DNA of 64,000 nucleotides from Zeugodacus cucurbitae. Lineage: Eukaryota > Arthropoda > Insecta > Diptera > Tephritidae. Every line of letters starts with the position of its first letter. Position 1 is the stretch's first letter. The notes beneath the pieces are model-generated. The model searched no databases. It was not told the origin of the DNA and saw only the letters and a program-made list of their open reading frames with translations. The stretch is taken from the NCBI RefSeq assembly GCF_028554725.1, contig NC_071671.1:54888501-54952500 (forward strand), read 5' to 3'. A program made the translations under genes and the position numbers. Shown in pieces: positions 1-12,800 of this stretch.

Positions 1-2154
1 AGCTGCACAAACTAACCGAGAGCAAACTAAATGAGTTGTCTGCCAAAGCAGAAGCAGAAGAAAGCGTGTGTTGGTGTCTTCACTACAAATTTCTATATGA
101 GAATTCACCGTTTGCTTTGTTTGTATGTATTCAAGTTTGTTATTTTTACATTTCCACTTTTCATTCCATTATTTTTGTTTATGTATGTGTGTGTGTGTGT
201 TTGTGGTTCGCCGCTCAGGAAATGTGCAGGAACAATATTAACAAGACACAACACAACAATAACAATATCAATTTCATCAAATTGCCAGAAAGCAAACCAA
301 CCAACCTTATCCTTTCGTTATATTTTTGATTTCGAGTGGCTGTTGTTGAGTTTGTGCGTCTGTGTGTATGCTATGCGTATGGAATTTTGAACTGTGTTCG
401 ACTACTCGGGCACTTGTAATCGCTCTTTTTTTGTTGAAATTTCAATTTGTAAAAGTTGCACGCAAACGCACAACAATTCAATTTTTTGTTGTTGTATTTT
501 AATGTTTTTATTGTTGTTGTTGCAATTGTTGCTTATTTGATTTTGTTTTTATATTTGTTTGTTACTGTTGTTGTTGGAATTAAGTAAATAATTGCTGTTT
601 AAAATGCTTGTCAGGTCGGCATTCGCCTGGCATTTGTTCCAACTCAAAAATTTTTGGGGTTCCTTTGCTCATTGCACCGTTGATTTCTGCACGAGTCCAC
701 ATGTCGGCAGTAGAAGAGTATATGAGTGCAAGGGTGGCGAGTGCTTGTAAGCATTTTCAAAACTTATGAGCGTTTTTCATTCTATTCTCTATTCTCTATG
801 AAATGAAATACAATAACCAAACATGCTTTTGCTGTTTGTGGTGTTGTTAGTATTTACCGTTGTTCATTCGGTATTAAATAAATTTTTGTTGTGTTTTTGT
901 TTACTGTTCTCTTCATTAAGCTCGAGTTTGATGAGTGCCATCAGCCAATAGTCAGTTTGAAATGCTGCTATTTTTTTCGTCCAATTAGCTGCGGAAAATG
1001 TTTGTCTTGACTAGCGATTACTTACTATTTACACTTTGCACACTCACATTTATAGAAGGAAGATTTACTTCGAATCATTTGTATGTTCAGTATGTGGGTA
1101 TTGGTACATTAATGCTCATTAGTTTGAAAATTAGGAGTAAATAATATTTACTAAAGTTTTGAATTCTTAACTGACTTTTAATGAAATGAAAGAGATTTAG
1201 TTTGATTTTCTTCAATCATATTTATCTTTCGCAGCTTCTTTCTTTTTACGTGTTTCACGTTTAATAAAAATTATTTAGGTAAGATATTGGAAGACTCAAC
1301 TTCACTTCGATGATAGATAGTACACATTCCTGAAAATCAAGTGAATAACAACTACGGATCTATAAGACCCTTAACAATTCCCTTCATAAAAAAATAAATA
1401 TGTTATAATTGGAAACAAAAATCTTATTAGATTCATTCTGGGAAATTATCTAGTATCTTGGTGCGTTGGTCTAAAAATTTCGCATTCAAATCTGACATAG
1501 TACGCTTTCACTCAACTAAATCTCTGAGACCAATGATCTTTGCTCATTAGGGATGATTTGAAGCTATATTTATTTCTCAATCTCCCTAATGGGATTCTAA
1601 TGGGATCTAAAAACTTAACCTTCTAAAGTCGATTTATTGACGGCTGAGTTATTAAGTACTCTTGTAAACAATTTCGAGAAGGAATTGAATCCCATTAGAG
1701 AGAAATCTTAAATATATCCCCCATTGGTCATATGCAAAACCTTGAACCACAGCATAAAGAAGAATATAACAATATTGTGTGAACTGTTCCGAAACTTATT
1801 ACAATAGACTGTCCTTTAGATACTAAACGAGAGCATTACTAAAAACTAGAGATCTTGCGAATAATGAAAAATACTCCTAATAAGCCTATACACAATTAAC
1901 TGAAATTCGCGACAATTTGAAGCGGAACAAATCGTACACCCAACTAACAAACTAGAATTTCTTTGGCCCACTTTTTTGATCTCTGAGATTTGATGAAAGT
2001 TAGCATGGGGCTACATTCCCCAATGTTTCTGTTCTGTCATCGGAATAGAAATATGAATTCAGAGTGATCAGGAAAGCTTTAAAAAAATGTATTGCCATCA
2101 GCACTATTGAAGCTCTTGGAAAAATGTGAATGATATCGAGAATAATAAGAATCT
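1..2154. other. Non-coding backbone, no gene
   Basis: I see no gene here. The first 1 kb is rich in T and TTG runs with a (TG)n tract at 186-200. The rest is AT-rich DNA with stops in all frames. The open frames at 31-390 and 36-329 are low-complexity and overlap each other in different frames, so I do not treat them as coding. Confidence 0.6.
186..200. repeat. (TG)n microsatellite
   Basis: A short pure TG dinucleotide run sits in T-rich DNA. Similar tracts recur in the backbone islands and mark host DNA more than element DNA. Confidence 0.9.
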
Positions 2155-3075
2155 CATCAGAGAAAGTTACACTCTTACAAAAAAATTGTACCTTCTCTGT
2201 TTAGCTCTGCGGCTCGAACTATTTTTTCCAGTATCAGGTTAAAGAAATCACACGACAGTTAGTCACCTTATCTGAAACCTCGTTTGGCTCGGGGAGGTCT
2301 TTCCCGATCCTGACGGAGATTTTGGTGTTGCTCAACGTCAGCTTACACCGCCGTATTAGTTTAGCAGAGATACCAAAATCAGACATCGCGGCATAAAGGC
2401 AGCTCCTTTTCGTGCTGTCGAAAGAAGCTTTAAAGTCGACAAATAGAGGGTGTGTGTCGATCCTCTTTTCACGGGTCTTTTCCAAGATTTGGCGCATGGC
2501 GAAGATCTGGTCAGATGTAGATTTTCCAGGTCTAAAGCCACACTGGTAAGCTCCAATCAGTTTGTTGACGGTGGGCTTTAGTCTTTCACACAGTACGCTC
2601 GATAGAACTTAATAGGCGATGTTGTGGAGACTTATCCCACGGTATTTGGCGCAGTATGTGGTGTCTCCCTTTTTGGCAGAGTACACTGAGATTCCAACCG
2701 TCAGGCATGCTTTCTTCCCACCATATTCCGCAAAGAAGCTGATGCATGCACCTTATCAGCTCTTCGCCGCCGTATTTGAATAGCTCGGCTGGCAATCCAT
2801 CGGCCCCCGCCGCCTTGTAGTTCTTCAAGCGGGTAATTGCTATTCGAATTTCTTCACGGTCGGGCAATGGAACATCTGCTCCATGGTCGTCGATTAGGGA
2901 ATCAGGTTCGCCATCTCCTGGTGTTGTATTTTCACTGCCATTCGGCCGGTTGGAGAAGTGTTCCCTACACGAACTCAGTATACTCTGGTCATCAATAACT
3001 AGATGACCTCTGGGGGTCCTACAAGAGTGTGCTCCAGTCTTGAAACCTTCAGTTTGTCGCCAGCAATTCCAGTTT
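2155..3075 (-). pseudogene. RTE-like LINE reverse transcriptase, broken copy
   Basis: This is the central part of a non-LTR retrotransposon polymerase, read on the minus strand. From the high-coordinate end the conceptual protein shows an endonuclease-RT linker, then NKAAGADGLPAELFK-like text, the CANYRGISL block, the QCGFRPGKST block, and motif A as FVDFKASFD with its first catalytic aspartate kept. Homology fades near the low end around LEKIVRAAELNREGTIF, before the YADD motif. At least one frameshift near 2690 and stops near 2610 and 2250 break the frame, so only pieces (2586-2867, 2234-2497) are open. The family is RTE-like (JAM1/BovB type) by recalled motifs. It is the same family as the pieces at 24.4 and 63.1 kb but is older by its damage. 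Confidence 0.85.
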
Positions 3076-3916
3076 ATAACTCATAAAGATCTCTTCGAGA
3101 GCCATACATTATGAGAAAATAATCTACATCTATTTTGTAGAATGCCATTTCCACCAACTGTATATTTCAAATACCTTTTAAACAATCTCAATTCAATTAA
3201 GCAGACTTTCACCATTTTCCACTGCAACAGTTTTTATATGCAACATTTCAGAAAGCGCATATTGACAAAATTGAATTGACACATTAATTAATACTCAGGA
3301 GTAATTGCGTCATAATAAAGTCAAGTCAAAGTTTACATGCAACCCCATAAAAGTCAGCTACAAACAAAAACAAAACGCATGTCGTTGAACCTTTATATAA
3401 AGCCATAGAGACTGAAATTGTTTCAAATATTACAGCAATTGACACCTCAAACCCCAAAACCGGCCAATATCTATATCTGGCAATTGGGCGCTATACCGAA
3501 ATGGACAACACGACAACTAGTCATCAGTCCAGCTCCAAACACTGCAGCCCCCCAAACAACACATGGCCAAATGGCGGTCGCCACTTTGATGCTCGTTGAA
3601 CCCCCGCATCCCTTTCAGCCATAAAGCTCGTCACATAACAGTACATTATCTATCGGCTATCTTTCATCGGCCACTTTATACGCCATTTATTATGTGTCTA
3701 TGTATGTGTGTGGGTGTGTGTGTGTGCTCGTGTGCATCTCTCTCTGTTGTAGCATTGTTGTTGTGTCGCCAATCGTTGATGTCATGAACGAAATAGCAGT
3801 AAAACTAATTGCATTACATCAATTTTTCTGTTAAAAGTCAATAACCATCAAAACGGTTTTCCGTCGGTTCGGTTCAGCGAGGGTTTACGAGTATATATTA
3901 TAGTATATGTGATGAA

Positions 3917-3933
3917 TGTGTGTGTGTGTGTGT
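3917..3933. repeat. (TG)n microsatellite
   Basis: A pure TG run. A second, interrupted TG tract lies at about 3701-3726. Confidence 0.9.
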
Positions 3934-3999
3934 ATGTTTGCATATTTGCTTGTGAGGGTCATATAGAGCGAAATTTGATGCGCGGTCAATAATAAAGGC

Positions 4000-4165
4000 A
4001 AAAAAACAATAACAACAAAAACAACAACGATTTCAAAAATAAAAACAACATTAACAAAAAAATTCAAAAATAGAAACAAAAACAAAAATAATAACAACAA
4101 AAACAACAATAATAAAAATAATAACAACCAAGAACAACAACACCAAAAGTAGCAACAACAACATG
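4000..4165. repeat. Imperfect (CAA)n/(AAC)n tract
   Basis: About 165 bases are made almost only of A and C in CAA/AAC/ATA triplets. This is low-complexity DNA of the kind common in dipteran introns. The opposite strand reads as poly-Leu/Phe, which produces a spurious frame. Confidence 0.85.
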
Positions 4166-5356
4166 GTCTTAAACATGATTTTGTTTGTGAATTCAAAGAG
4201 CCGACAAAGTTGCTGGACATTTTATTGTAGAATATCGTTTTGGAAAAAATTTTAAGTAATTTTTTTTATAAAAATTTCGGGACTTTTAATTTCAAAAAAA
4301 TTATTTTTTTCATACCCAAATTCGATTTTGTCCAAAAATTTTAACAAAGTTCTCATCAAACTAGTCACTCAAATCTCATTTTTCTCCTCACATATATAGT
4401 GAACGCTCTTCCACTGCGCTTATCACTCGTCATTATCATCGAAATCGGTTCAATTAAGCAACAAGCGCATGTTCACCAAACTCTACTCTCCCCTTCGCCT
4501 GCAATCCATAAATGGATTTAGTGGCTTTCATGACGTGTTCATGCATTCGCTGTCATCACTTATTGGCGCCAACCGACATTCGCAAACTCACATCAGCCCC
4601 CCTCATCTACTATGGCTCGTATGCCAACAAACTAAACTCCACCAACGCTAACCAATGACCGGAGTGCACAGCCATTTTGCGACCCCTTTCCAAAGTGAAC
4701 GGAAATGAAATTGTTAATTGATTATAGCAGCGCAGCGAAAGCGATTAAAAACATTAGCAACAAAAGCAGCAAGAAAAATTGCACAAAATCGGCGAAAGCG
4801 AGCAACTAAGTGCAAGTGAGCAATGGTAAATAAGTGGGGGTTCTATCGCAGACATGAATATATAGGATACTTTCTACTAGATACATATATACACTGGAGC
4901 GAACTATAGATAACTGAAAGCAAACAACGCTAATGAATATTGTGGAACTACAAACTGTTGGTTTTTCGAATACTTCGGAGATATTGGTAAGAAAATGCTA
5001 TCGACGATCTCTTTCAAGGATTCCGGAACATGTTGAGGAGGAAACTAACTTCGGAGATTTCCCAAATATATATAATTTTTTTGTTGCTACTGTTGAGTTT
5101 ATGACCTATTTTAGTGTTCGAAAGAGTCGATCGATTAAGAAGTTACATCGAAGTCACTAAGCCAGTTTTCGTATCAAACTCTGTTAATGGATTTTCAAAA
5201 TTAGTAATAACATAATGCGAGGATTTGAAACGTGACAGACTTTGTGGTAATGGTGTGTGGGATTTACACCTGAAAGAGTTCGAAAGCGAAATTCAAAGAA
5301 TTTGGAAATCGTACTGTTATTAGTTTTCATTTTCTGGACGATCGGAATTTAAACTT

Positions 5357-5695
5357 CTTCTTCTTCTTCTTGACTGGCGTAGACACCGCTTACCCGGTTA
5401 TAGCCGAGTCCAAAACAGCGCACCACGTATCCCTCCTTCTGGCAGTTTGGCGCCAATTCGCCGTTGCCAATGTTTAAGGGACCATAAATCTTCCGCAAAA
5501 CCTTTCTCTCGAAAACTCCTAGTGCCCTCTCATCGGATGTTGACATCATCCACACTTCTGCACCGTAAAGTAGGACGGGAATGATGAGGGACTTGTAGAG
5601 TTTGGTTTTTGTTCGTCGAGAGAGGACTTTACTTTTCAATTGCCTACTTAGTCCATAGTAGCACCTGTTGGCAAGAGTGATTCTTCTGATTTTGG
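5357..5695 (-). pseudogene. RTE-like LINE 3' end with internal deletion
   Basis: The minus-strand frame contains the C-terminal RTE text RRITLANRCYYGLSRQ, then KLYKSLIIPVLLYGAE and VFERKVLRKIYGP, the region after the RT core. After NIGNGE the frame jumps directly to the last residues of the element in another frame, so about 300 bases that should encode the RLRWLGH-containing tail are missing. The 3' end is at low coordinate and carries the element's terminal sequence (around TATAGCCGAGTC) followed by an AAG-repeat tail. The 137-residue open frame is thus a deletion chimera, not a functional gene. Confidence 0.85.
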
Positions 5696-6304
5696 AATTA
5701 AAAAATATTCTGACTTTTTCTTGTTGGGATATCTTACATACATTCACCATACTTTCATACAAAATATATTTCCTTATTTGTCTCAGCGAATGTACATAAT
5801 CGAATTTAAGACATACTTAGTGTCTCGAGGTCTAACCGCGAATGGGTAATATATATTTAATTGTTGTCGTTAATTTATAATTGAAATTGAATGAGGAAAT
5901 ATAAAGTCGTGATGTATTTCTTGCGATGGATGTTTGATGTTTAAACTGACGTTTTTATTTTACAGCCTAATAAAGCGTTCTGGCAAAGAGAAATGACGTT
6001 TCAATGTCTGGTAGTTTTGAATTTGTTAGTGGTTAGTTCACTTATTGGTAACTTAAACTTTAATTATTGATTAATGACGATTGTCTATGCCTGCACAATT
6101 ACGGAGCATTCACTTTTTAAAGATCAGAAACAATTATGGCGCCAATGTGGAACCATGCTGAAGTCCAAAGGGAGTAGTTACCTTCACTACAATACCTAGT
6201 AGTTCAACTCCTGCTCATACAATTCCTACTTAGCAAGTGAGTATGACATTTGAGTGGTTACTTATACAAGCCTACGGGCATTTGCATTAACGGTAACATT
6301 TCAT
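5696..6304. other. AT-rich spacer, nothing recognised
   Basis: No coding signal or repeat that I recognise. It separates two RTE fragments on the same strand; they need not derive from one insertion because both contain the VFERKxLRKIYGP block. Confidence 0.5.
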
Positions 6305-7015
6305 GTCGTTTAAAGAGAAGCACGGCGGGTACTGCTTCGACCACTTTCAGAGCTGGAGTGTTTTCATCCTTTCGGATAATATGACCTAGCCAGCGTAGCC
6401 GCTGTCTTTTTATTCGCTGAACTATGTCAATGTCTGCGATATTCGCCGTTACCAATGTTCTGAGGACCATAAATCTTGCGCAAAATTTTCCTCTCGAAAA
6501 CTCCTAGTGTAGTCTCATCTGATGTCGTCATAGTCCACGCTTCTGCACCATAAATCAGGACGGGAAGGTTAAGCGACTTGTAGATTTTGATTTTGGTTCG
6601 TTGAGAGAGGACTTTACTTTTTAATTGCCTACTCAGTCCAAAGTAGCATCTGTTGGCAAGAGTGATTCTGCCATGGATTTGATTGTTAGTGTTGTTGTCG
6701 GTGGTTCCCAGGTATACGACTGTTTGTTTGACGACAGGAGATATTTCGTCTTGTCCTCATTCACCTCCAAACCCAAACCCAAACCCAGCGGGAAAAGGCA
6801 GAATAAACGGCGTGATGGTAAGCTCCTTTTCGCTGTCGAAAACAGTTTTAAAATCAACAAAAAGGTGGTGTGTGTCGATTTTCTTTTCACGGGTCTTCTC
6901 CAAGATTTGGCGCATGGTGAATATCTGATCAGTTGTAGAATTTCCAGGTCTAAAACCACACTGATAAGGTTCATTCAGTTTGTTGACGTTGAGCTTTAGT
7001 GTTTCATTCTAGATA
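6305..7015 (-). pseudogene. RTE-like LINE, RT core deleted across motif C
   Basis: Read on the minus strand, this piece starts at the QCGF region, passes motif A in a shifted frame, and reaches FDSTKRS. It then jumps to GLEVNEDKTKYLLSS, so the stretch holding motif B and the YADD catalytic motif is absent. It continues through RITLANRCYFGLSRQ, the VFERK block and the RLRWLGHIIRKDE block, and stops near the GGRRGRGRP region without the normal 3' end. The 113-residue frame at 6633-6974 crosses the deletion joint. Unable to encode a polymerase. Confidence 0.85.
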
Positions 7016-9380
7016 GTCTCTAGTATTTCAATGTAAATAAAATAATTGAGAACCCTATGACTCTATGTTCCCCAGATTGTATGCTATTTATAGATAGATT
7101 CAAATCTTATCATTGGAATTATTTACTCTCAGAGAACATGAATCGATCGCTTAGTAAATTGATATTGTAAACAACCCTTAAGGGTCTAGACTTTGTTATA
7201 GCCACTAAATAGAGATTAAGAAGTTCACCTATTCGAAATAGTTTGATAATTAAATAACATTTAGTAGTTATTTAATTAGACATTCCAGAACTGTCGAAAA
7301 ATATTAAAGCTTAAAGAGATTGAAGCTTAATAAATGCTTCAAAAGAGCTTTCCATTATATACAATATTATATGAAAAGTCAAAATGATCATACTTTCATT
7401 GTAAAACCGCTAGGGAAGCTTATGCAAACTTGTGGAATTGGGGAACCGATCCCATTCCTTGTTCGAGCAAAATAGACGAATGATCGCAGTGCTTGCTTCC
7501 ATATTAATCTATCTATCCTGTTTTTCTAAAAGAGAGAGGACATTGCTAAAGTATTTTTTGCACTTTCTCGGCAATAGGGTTCTACCGGATTTTTGAAGAG
7601 AATGTGTCCTACTAAGATCTATTGATTACTGGTACATATAACCTACAGAGCTTTCAGGCTTTTCAAGCTTACTCATGTCTTACAGCTTAAAAGCACATTA
7701 TTTTAAAATTTTCGACTTGTCTTCCTAACGCTAACATTAACTGATGATGGCAGTGTGAGCGTGTAATTGCATTTCACTAGTTCTCCCTGATTATGGCACC
7801 CAACGGCCTGAGATTTGCATATTTAACAGCTGATTCTGTTGTTGTTGTTGCACACCAGCAGCAGCTGAAGGCAAGAATAAGCAATCGAATTAGGCCGCCA
7901 AATTGCAATGTCCGCTCACGACGGTTTAGCAACAGTTGCAGTCGCACAAAACATAACAGTACTACATAACGGGTAAGAAGTACTATGTGTATATATGTAG
8001 ATGCTTGTCGAGGTGTTGCTCATATTGTTAACTGCTTGTAAGCTGACAATTGTGCCGCTGGCGAGTCAACTGAAGATGAAACACAACGCAATGCAACCGA
8101 AGTGCAGTAACTGACGAGTGACCAGAGTAGATATGGAGAGGAGCGGATGGAAGTGGATATGGCAGGCAGGCAGGCAGCTCTGTGATTATTAGATTTTGAA
8201 TGCCTGTCATGGGAGTAGCTGCTGCTGCTCATCAGTATGAAAGTTGCTAGGCGTCAAGTGTGTTATGTACCGTTAAGAAAGCAGTTTGCGGCGGCTGATG
8301 TTGCAAGTTGTTGAGGTTAATGATGATTTAGTTGGTGATATACGAGGGAGCGTTACCACGAGGTAACAATAGTAAATAAACAACAACAGATTTGCATTTT
8401 GGGGAAGCGAGTGCCACATGTGTGCAGATACAGGTGTCCCGAAGAAACATTGTAGATTTGCATAAGCACTACAAAAACCTATCTCAGCCCACTTCCAACA
8501 GCTGCTATAATAATGCCAATAAATGCCGAATCGCCGTGTTATCTGCATTTGTATGTGTACACAGTGTTGCTCAGGTCAACCGCCGGTGGCAAATTGATAA
8601 GACGGCAATGGCGGCGTTGATTGAGTGCGGTTGCCTACCGTCGAGGCGGTCGACAAGTGCCGCTGGCCACCCAGATAAGTAGGTGAGATAATGTATGTAC
8701 GCTAATATGTGTCTTCCTCGCATATTGAGTGACATGTATCGTGTGCTTCGCCTGCGGTTTACAGGCAATTAATTTGTATGTCCGCATGTATCTTCTTCGG
8801 CGCCTCTTATTGCTCGTTTCCTTTGCTCGCGCTTTAATAGCTATGCGCCGTTAATGTTTGTGCGCAATTTAATTGTCGTCCAATTCAACTATGCTGTCAA
8901 TTCGTTTAATTTAATCATCGCCTGTTTCGAGAATTTATTTCGTTTGTTTACTTTTAATTGTCCATAATGTTCTTAGAAATTGACTTTTAATTTATGTTAG
9001 TTTCTTGTAGTTTATGTTGTGTTTTTTTTTGCCTTTTTTGAAGTTTTGTCTATAAATGTTGTCATTAAATTGTTGAAATTACCACCAGAAAGCTATAATA
9101 ACTCCATTTTGTTTTAATGTCACTTTTATTTATTTTCGAAATTGGTATTTTAAGCATCAGTATTGAGGGAAGGGGAGAAATATTTTCTTCGAGAATAAAC
9201 CGGTTGCAATGTTAGATTATGCCTTTGGCAATCATTCAGACATAGCCTTATCAAAATACTTTAAGTAATGAAGAATTTTAAAACAACGAACTTCGAAATT
9301 TCTAGAAACTTGTTGAGGTCGTCCATCACTGACTGTGAATTTTTGCTAAATTTCATTAGAAGCGAAATAATACGTTTATT
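7016..9380. other. Non-coding backbone
   Basis: No gene is seen. The part from about 7740 to 8870 has higher GC, CAGCAG and GGCA repeats and several short open frames on both strands that overlap each other; none has a recognisable domain. It looks like host intergenic or intronic DNA. Confidence 0.5.
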
Positions 9381-9525
9381 TAAGAGACCTTCTAGGTATT
9401 TAATTTCAGAAACATACTAAAATTGAGGAAAATAAAACTAACTAACTTAACTCTCGGAAACATACCAGAATTATTTTCCTCAATTTTAGTATGTTTCTGG
9501 AGTTAAATACCTGAAAGGTCTCTTA
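9381..9525. repeat. Long near-perfect inverted repeat (hairpin)
   Basis: Two 55-bp arms, 9381-9435 and 9471-9525, are inverted copies of each other with 4 mismatches by my alignment, all transitions, around a 35-base loop. The RNA would fold into one long hairpin. The loop holds a partial third copy of the arm text (GGAAACATACCAG). It may be a fold-back element or a hairpin-RNA source; no protein is encoded. Confidence 0.85.
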
Positions 9526-9599
9526 GGTAAGAACAGCATAATAAATTATTCAAAGCATTATTTTTAAAGTATTTTTGTTTAAGGAAAGATTTCTATGAA

Positions 9600-9810
9600 G
9601 AGTATGGACAACAATAGCAAAAATTGTAGAGGCCACAGCACTCACCACTAAAGCAAGAGGAAGACCATGATCAAGATGGATTGACAAACTCGAAAAAAAA
9701 GGCTTGGTCTAAAAATTGACATGGAACCGCAAAAGATCGAGATGTATGGAGGTCACATGTTTAGTAGGCCAAAGTTCACAAGGAGCTGTAGCGCCAAAAA
9801 ATGTGGATGA
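9600..9810 (+). pseudogene. LINE 3' terminal fragment, degraded
   Basis: In shifting frames the plus strand spells the C-terminal signature of non-LTR elements: KARGRP, SRWIDKLEK, then a WNRK and RDRDVWRS region. This is the DNA-binding-like tail that follows the RT domain in RTE- and CR1-type LINEs. Stops and small shifts interrupt it. No upstream RT is present, as expected for a 5'-truncated copy. The family is not assigned; it differs in sequence from the RTE copies elsewhere in the window. Confidence 0.55.
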
Positions 9811-12800
9811 TATAGAAACTTAACTTTAGTAATAGGTAATTATCTTTTCATCCTGATACCTATCAAACATTCATCTTCTTCTTCTGATGCTCTGGTTTTG
9901 TTAATGTTTCTTTTTTTATTTGCGACTCAAAAGGTTTTGGAATTTGCTAATACTCGCAGCTTGAATGAGCCCTTGTACAATGATAAGACCATAGTGGAAT
10001 CGCAAGAGATTGTAACAACCACTGTAACAAACATTGTGCTATTCATACATTCAGTCATCCGCGGGCACTTTCTGGAATCCAAATTGAATTTCTTAACAGA
10101 TTTTAAACTCAAATCGATTTGTCCATTTACAATATGGATTTTGGTTTCTATTTTCTAGAGGACCAGTTTACAAGTGTCAAGGGTATTTCTTTCGGAAATC
10201 AACCTCAATACCTAGTCTAAAATAAGCTATAAATGAATTCTCATCTCCTTCAGAATGTAGAAGTAGCGTATCTATAGAAAACAACGGGCTAAGCTTCAGT
10301 AACAAAAGAGGGAATTCTGCTTAAAATTCTACCTTATCATCTTATATCCCAGTATTTATTTTTAATACTTCAGATTATTTTACTATTATATTATCAAAAG
10401 AGCTGGAGCATACAAGTTTTCCAGAAGAGAGAGAGTGATTGAAAAACCAATAAATGGATATCATTGACTGGGGTCACAAACTTCCAGGAATAACTAAATG
10501 ACTTCATTGTTGAAATTTTATGACATAGAAGAATGCTAGAACTGATAATTATCCACTTTCCATGAAACAAAAAGTTGAATATTCCATTATATCAACTTGA
10601 CTTGAAGATCCTGAGACGGTCAAATATCTTTTTCATTTAGTCCCATTTCAGGGTATTATGTCTGAAAATCGGTTTCTACGCCAAATACATATTTATAAGT
10701 CTGAGAAGAGATTTTGTGTGTCTTTCAGCTGGTGAGAAACTGCAATAGCTTTAATAATCTCCTTGTGGCGGAAAGTAAATTTGTAGTTAATTTTCGGTTT
10801 CGATTAAGTAAGTTTGTTTTAGTTCGTAACAAAAATATATTCGATTCGTCAGCAATCTAAGTCTCAATACCAACTATATAATTACTTTTGTACCATATAA
10901 TTACACTCACTCATATACAAGAAGCATCATTAATCATACGAATATGATTGCAGTAATACTTCCAACTGTATTAAGATCCGGCTGATTAAAGTAATCCGCA
11001 ATTACCAACGCATTTACTACAACAACAATAAACTGTCCAACAACGAGACGCATTGCAAATATCAAATAGCAAAATGTCAAATTTGACAAATCATAACAGT
11101 AAATAGTATATGCAACAACAACAATTACATAAAGTAATTACACAGACTATGATACAGCAAATTCACAAGAGCAGTTCTCGGAGTCAAGTAAGAGTATACA
11201 CATGTTGGACACTTAAGTGAAAAGCAAACTACTCGAAGCTCAAGCTTCTTCCCCGGTGTGACATTGAAAGCGAAAGTTTGAGTTCCCTTGTTGGGAAATA
11301 CATATACGAGTTATGCAAAAGAAAAATGACTTAGCGCTAATTTCGAGAGTTGTTTAATAAATAAATTTCATGGCTGACGTACGGCAAGTGCCGCCACTCA
11401 CCCACAGCCCACAGCGCGCCAGCCAGTCAATGGTCAGGATAAACGCTTGTTTCCTGCGTGAGTTGTCAATTATGAGCGCGTCAAGTTAAGTAAAGCCAAA
11501 ACAAACGCAAAAAGGCCCGACAAGAAAACCAATAACAAGTACTAAACTTCCGCAGAACGCCACACGCCACGCCACTCCAACACCACATAACATGCCACAT
11601 CATCGCAGCCCCCTGCACACTGGCGAGCATTTTAAGCAAATTCAGTTAGTGAGCTCACTTGGCGGCTTGTGGCGGAGGTAGGGGGTCGTGAATTGAGCAT
11701 TGACTGCGCTTGAATTGTTGGCGGTAAATTTTTCCTTTTTTTCTTTGAGTGTTTTTTGCTTTTGTTGTTTTGTCGGCGAAATGTCAACGAAAAGTTGTAG
11801 AAATCGATCTTACTTATTATGAAAAATTGGCGTAGTTTTTATTGCTTTTGTTGGGGAATAGTGATGTGTGTTTTGAATTAAAGAAATCCCGAAATTTAAA
11901 TAATAAATTTGGAGATAAAATTTATGATAAAATTATATGTTAATAGATGCTTGATAGTTTTAGAATTTATTTTGAAAATATATATATTTTTTTTTTGCCA
12001 AAAAATTATGCACATCTGGCAGCACTGGATACCACTAAGCGCTATTTTGAGTTTTCAAGGTGTCCAACATACTTCTGAGTGTTGTTTTTGAACCACATAG
12101 TGGACATATCTCTCCAGATACAGTCAAACATTACTCTTCTTATTCCTTATTGACCTTCCCAACTATTCCGAACGCTACTAAAATCCCGAATTTACCAAAA
12201 TACTCTGAACATTGTATCACTAATATGTATGTAAGCATGATTAGCCATATAATTCCAAGTACACATATATGTCTAGATGTCTGTGCTTGTCGACTTTGCG
12301 TAAGTCAAATAGGTCTATAAAAGCTGTCGGAAACTTTTTGTTTGCGTGCTCAACTTGGCAGTTCGCATGAGTCAGTCAAAAGATGATAAATGATGTTTCA
12401 ATTAAATATATGTAGATGAATTTTATAAGCGCACATGAGCTACAAGCTCAGGCATATAGTCAACGGAGGGCGTTTTAAGGAGGAAAATAGATGTATCTAT
12501 TAGGGTTGTCTTTTCTTAACATTTTTGAAAAGAAAATTATGGAAGTCCAAAATATTTTATTAAGTACGTAGAACGTAGATCAAGGTTTTTGAAAAAGAGT
12601 TTCTGTAAGGCTAAAAATTCTCTATTTAATACCAGATATATTAGCTTTGTATGATATAGGGGAAACTTCGAATCGCTCTTATTCCTAGCTAACGGTTTCA
12701 ATTGGGGTACTTTAGCTCGAAATCGGATAGTATAGTTGAAGCCTATTATAATAATATTTTTCTCCTATAATAGAGGTCCAAGAAATGGTTGAAATTTGCT

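Larger units (their letters stand above)
3076..5356. other. Non-coding backbone with simple repeats
   Basis: No gene is seen. The stretch holds (TG)n tracts near 3701-3726 and 3917-3933, a long CAA-rich tract, and AT-rich DNA. The 111-residue minus-strand frame at 3885-4220 is a translation of the CAA tract (leucine and phenylalanine runs) and is not a gene. Confidence 0.6.

Noticed and set aside
31..390. Two overlapping open frames near the start
   Set aside because: Different frames over the same TG- and CAA-rich DNA, no domain, low complexity.
3885..4220. 111-residue Leu/Phe-rich minus-strand frame
   Set aside because: It is the complement of a CAA repeat tract.
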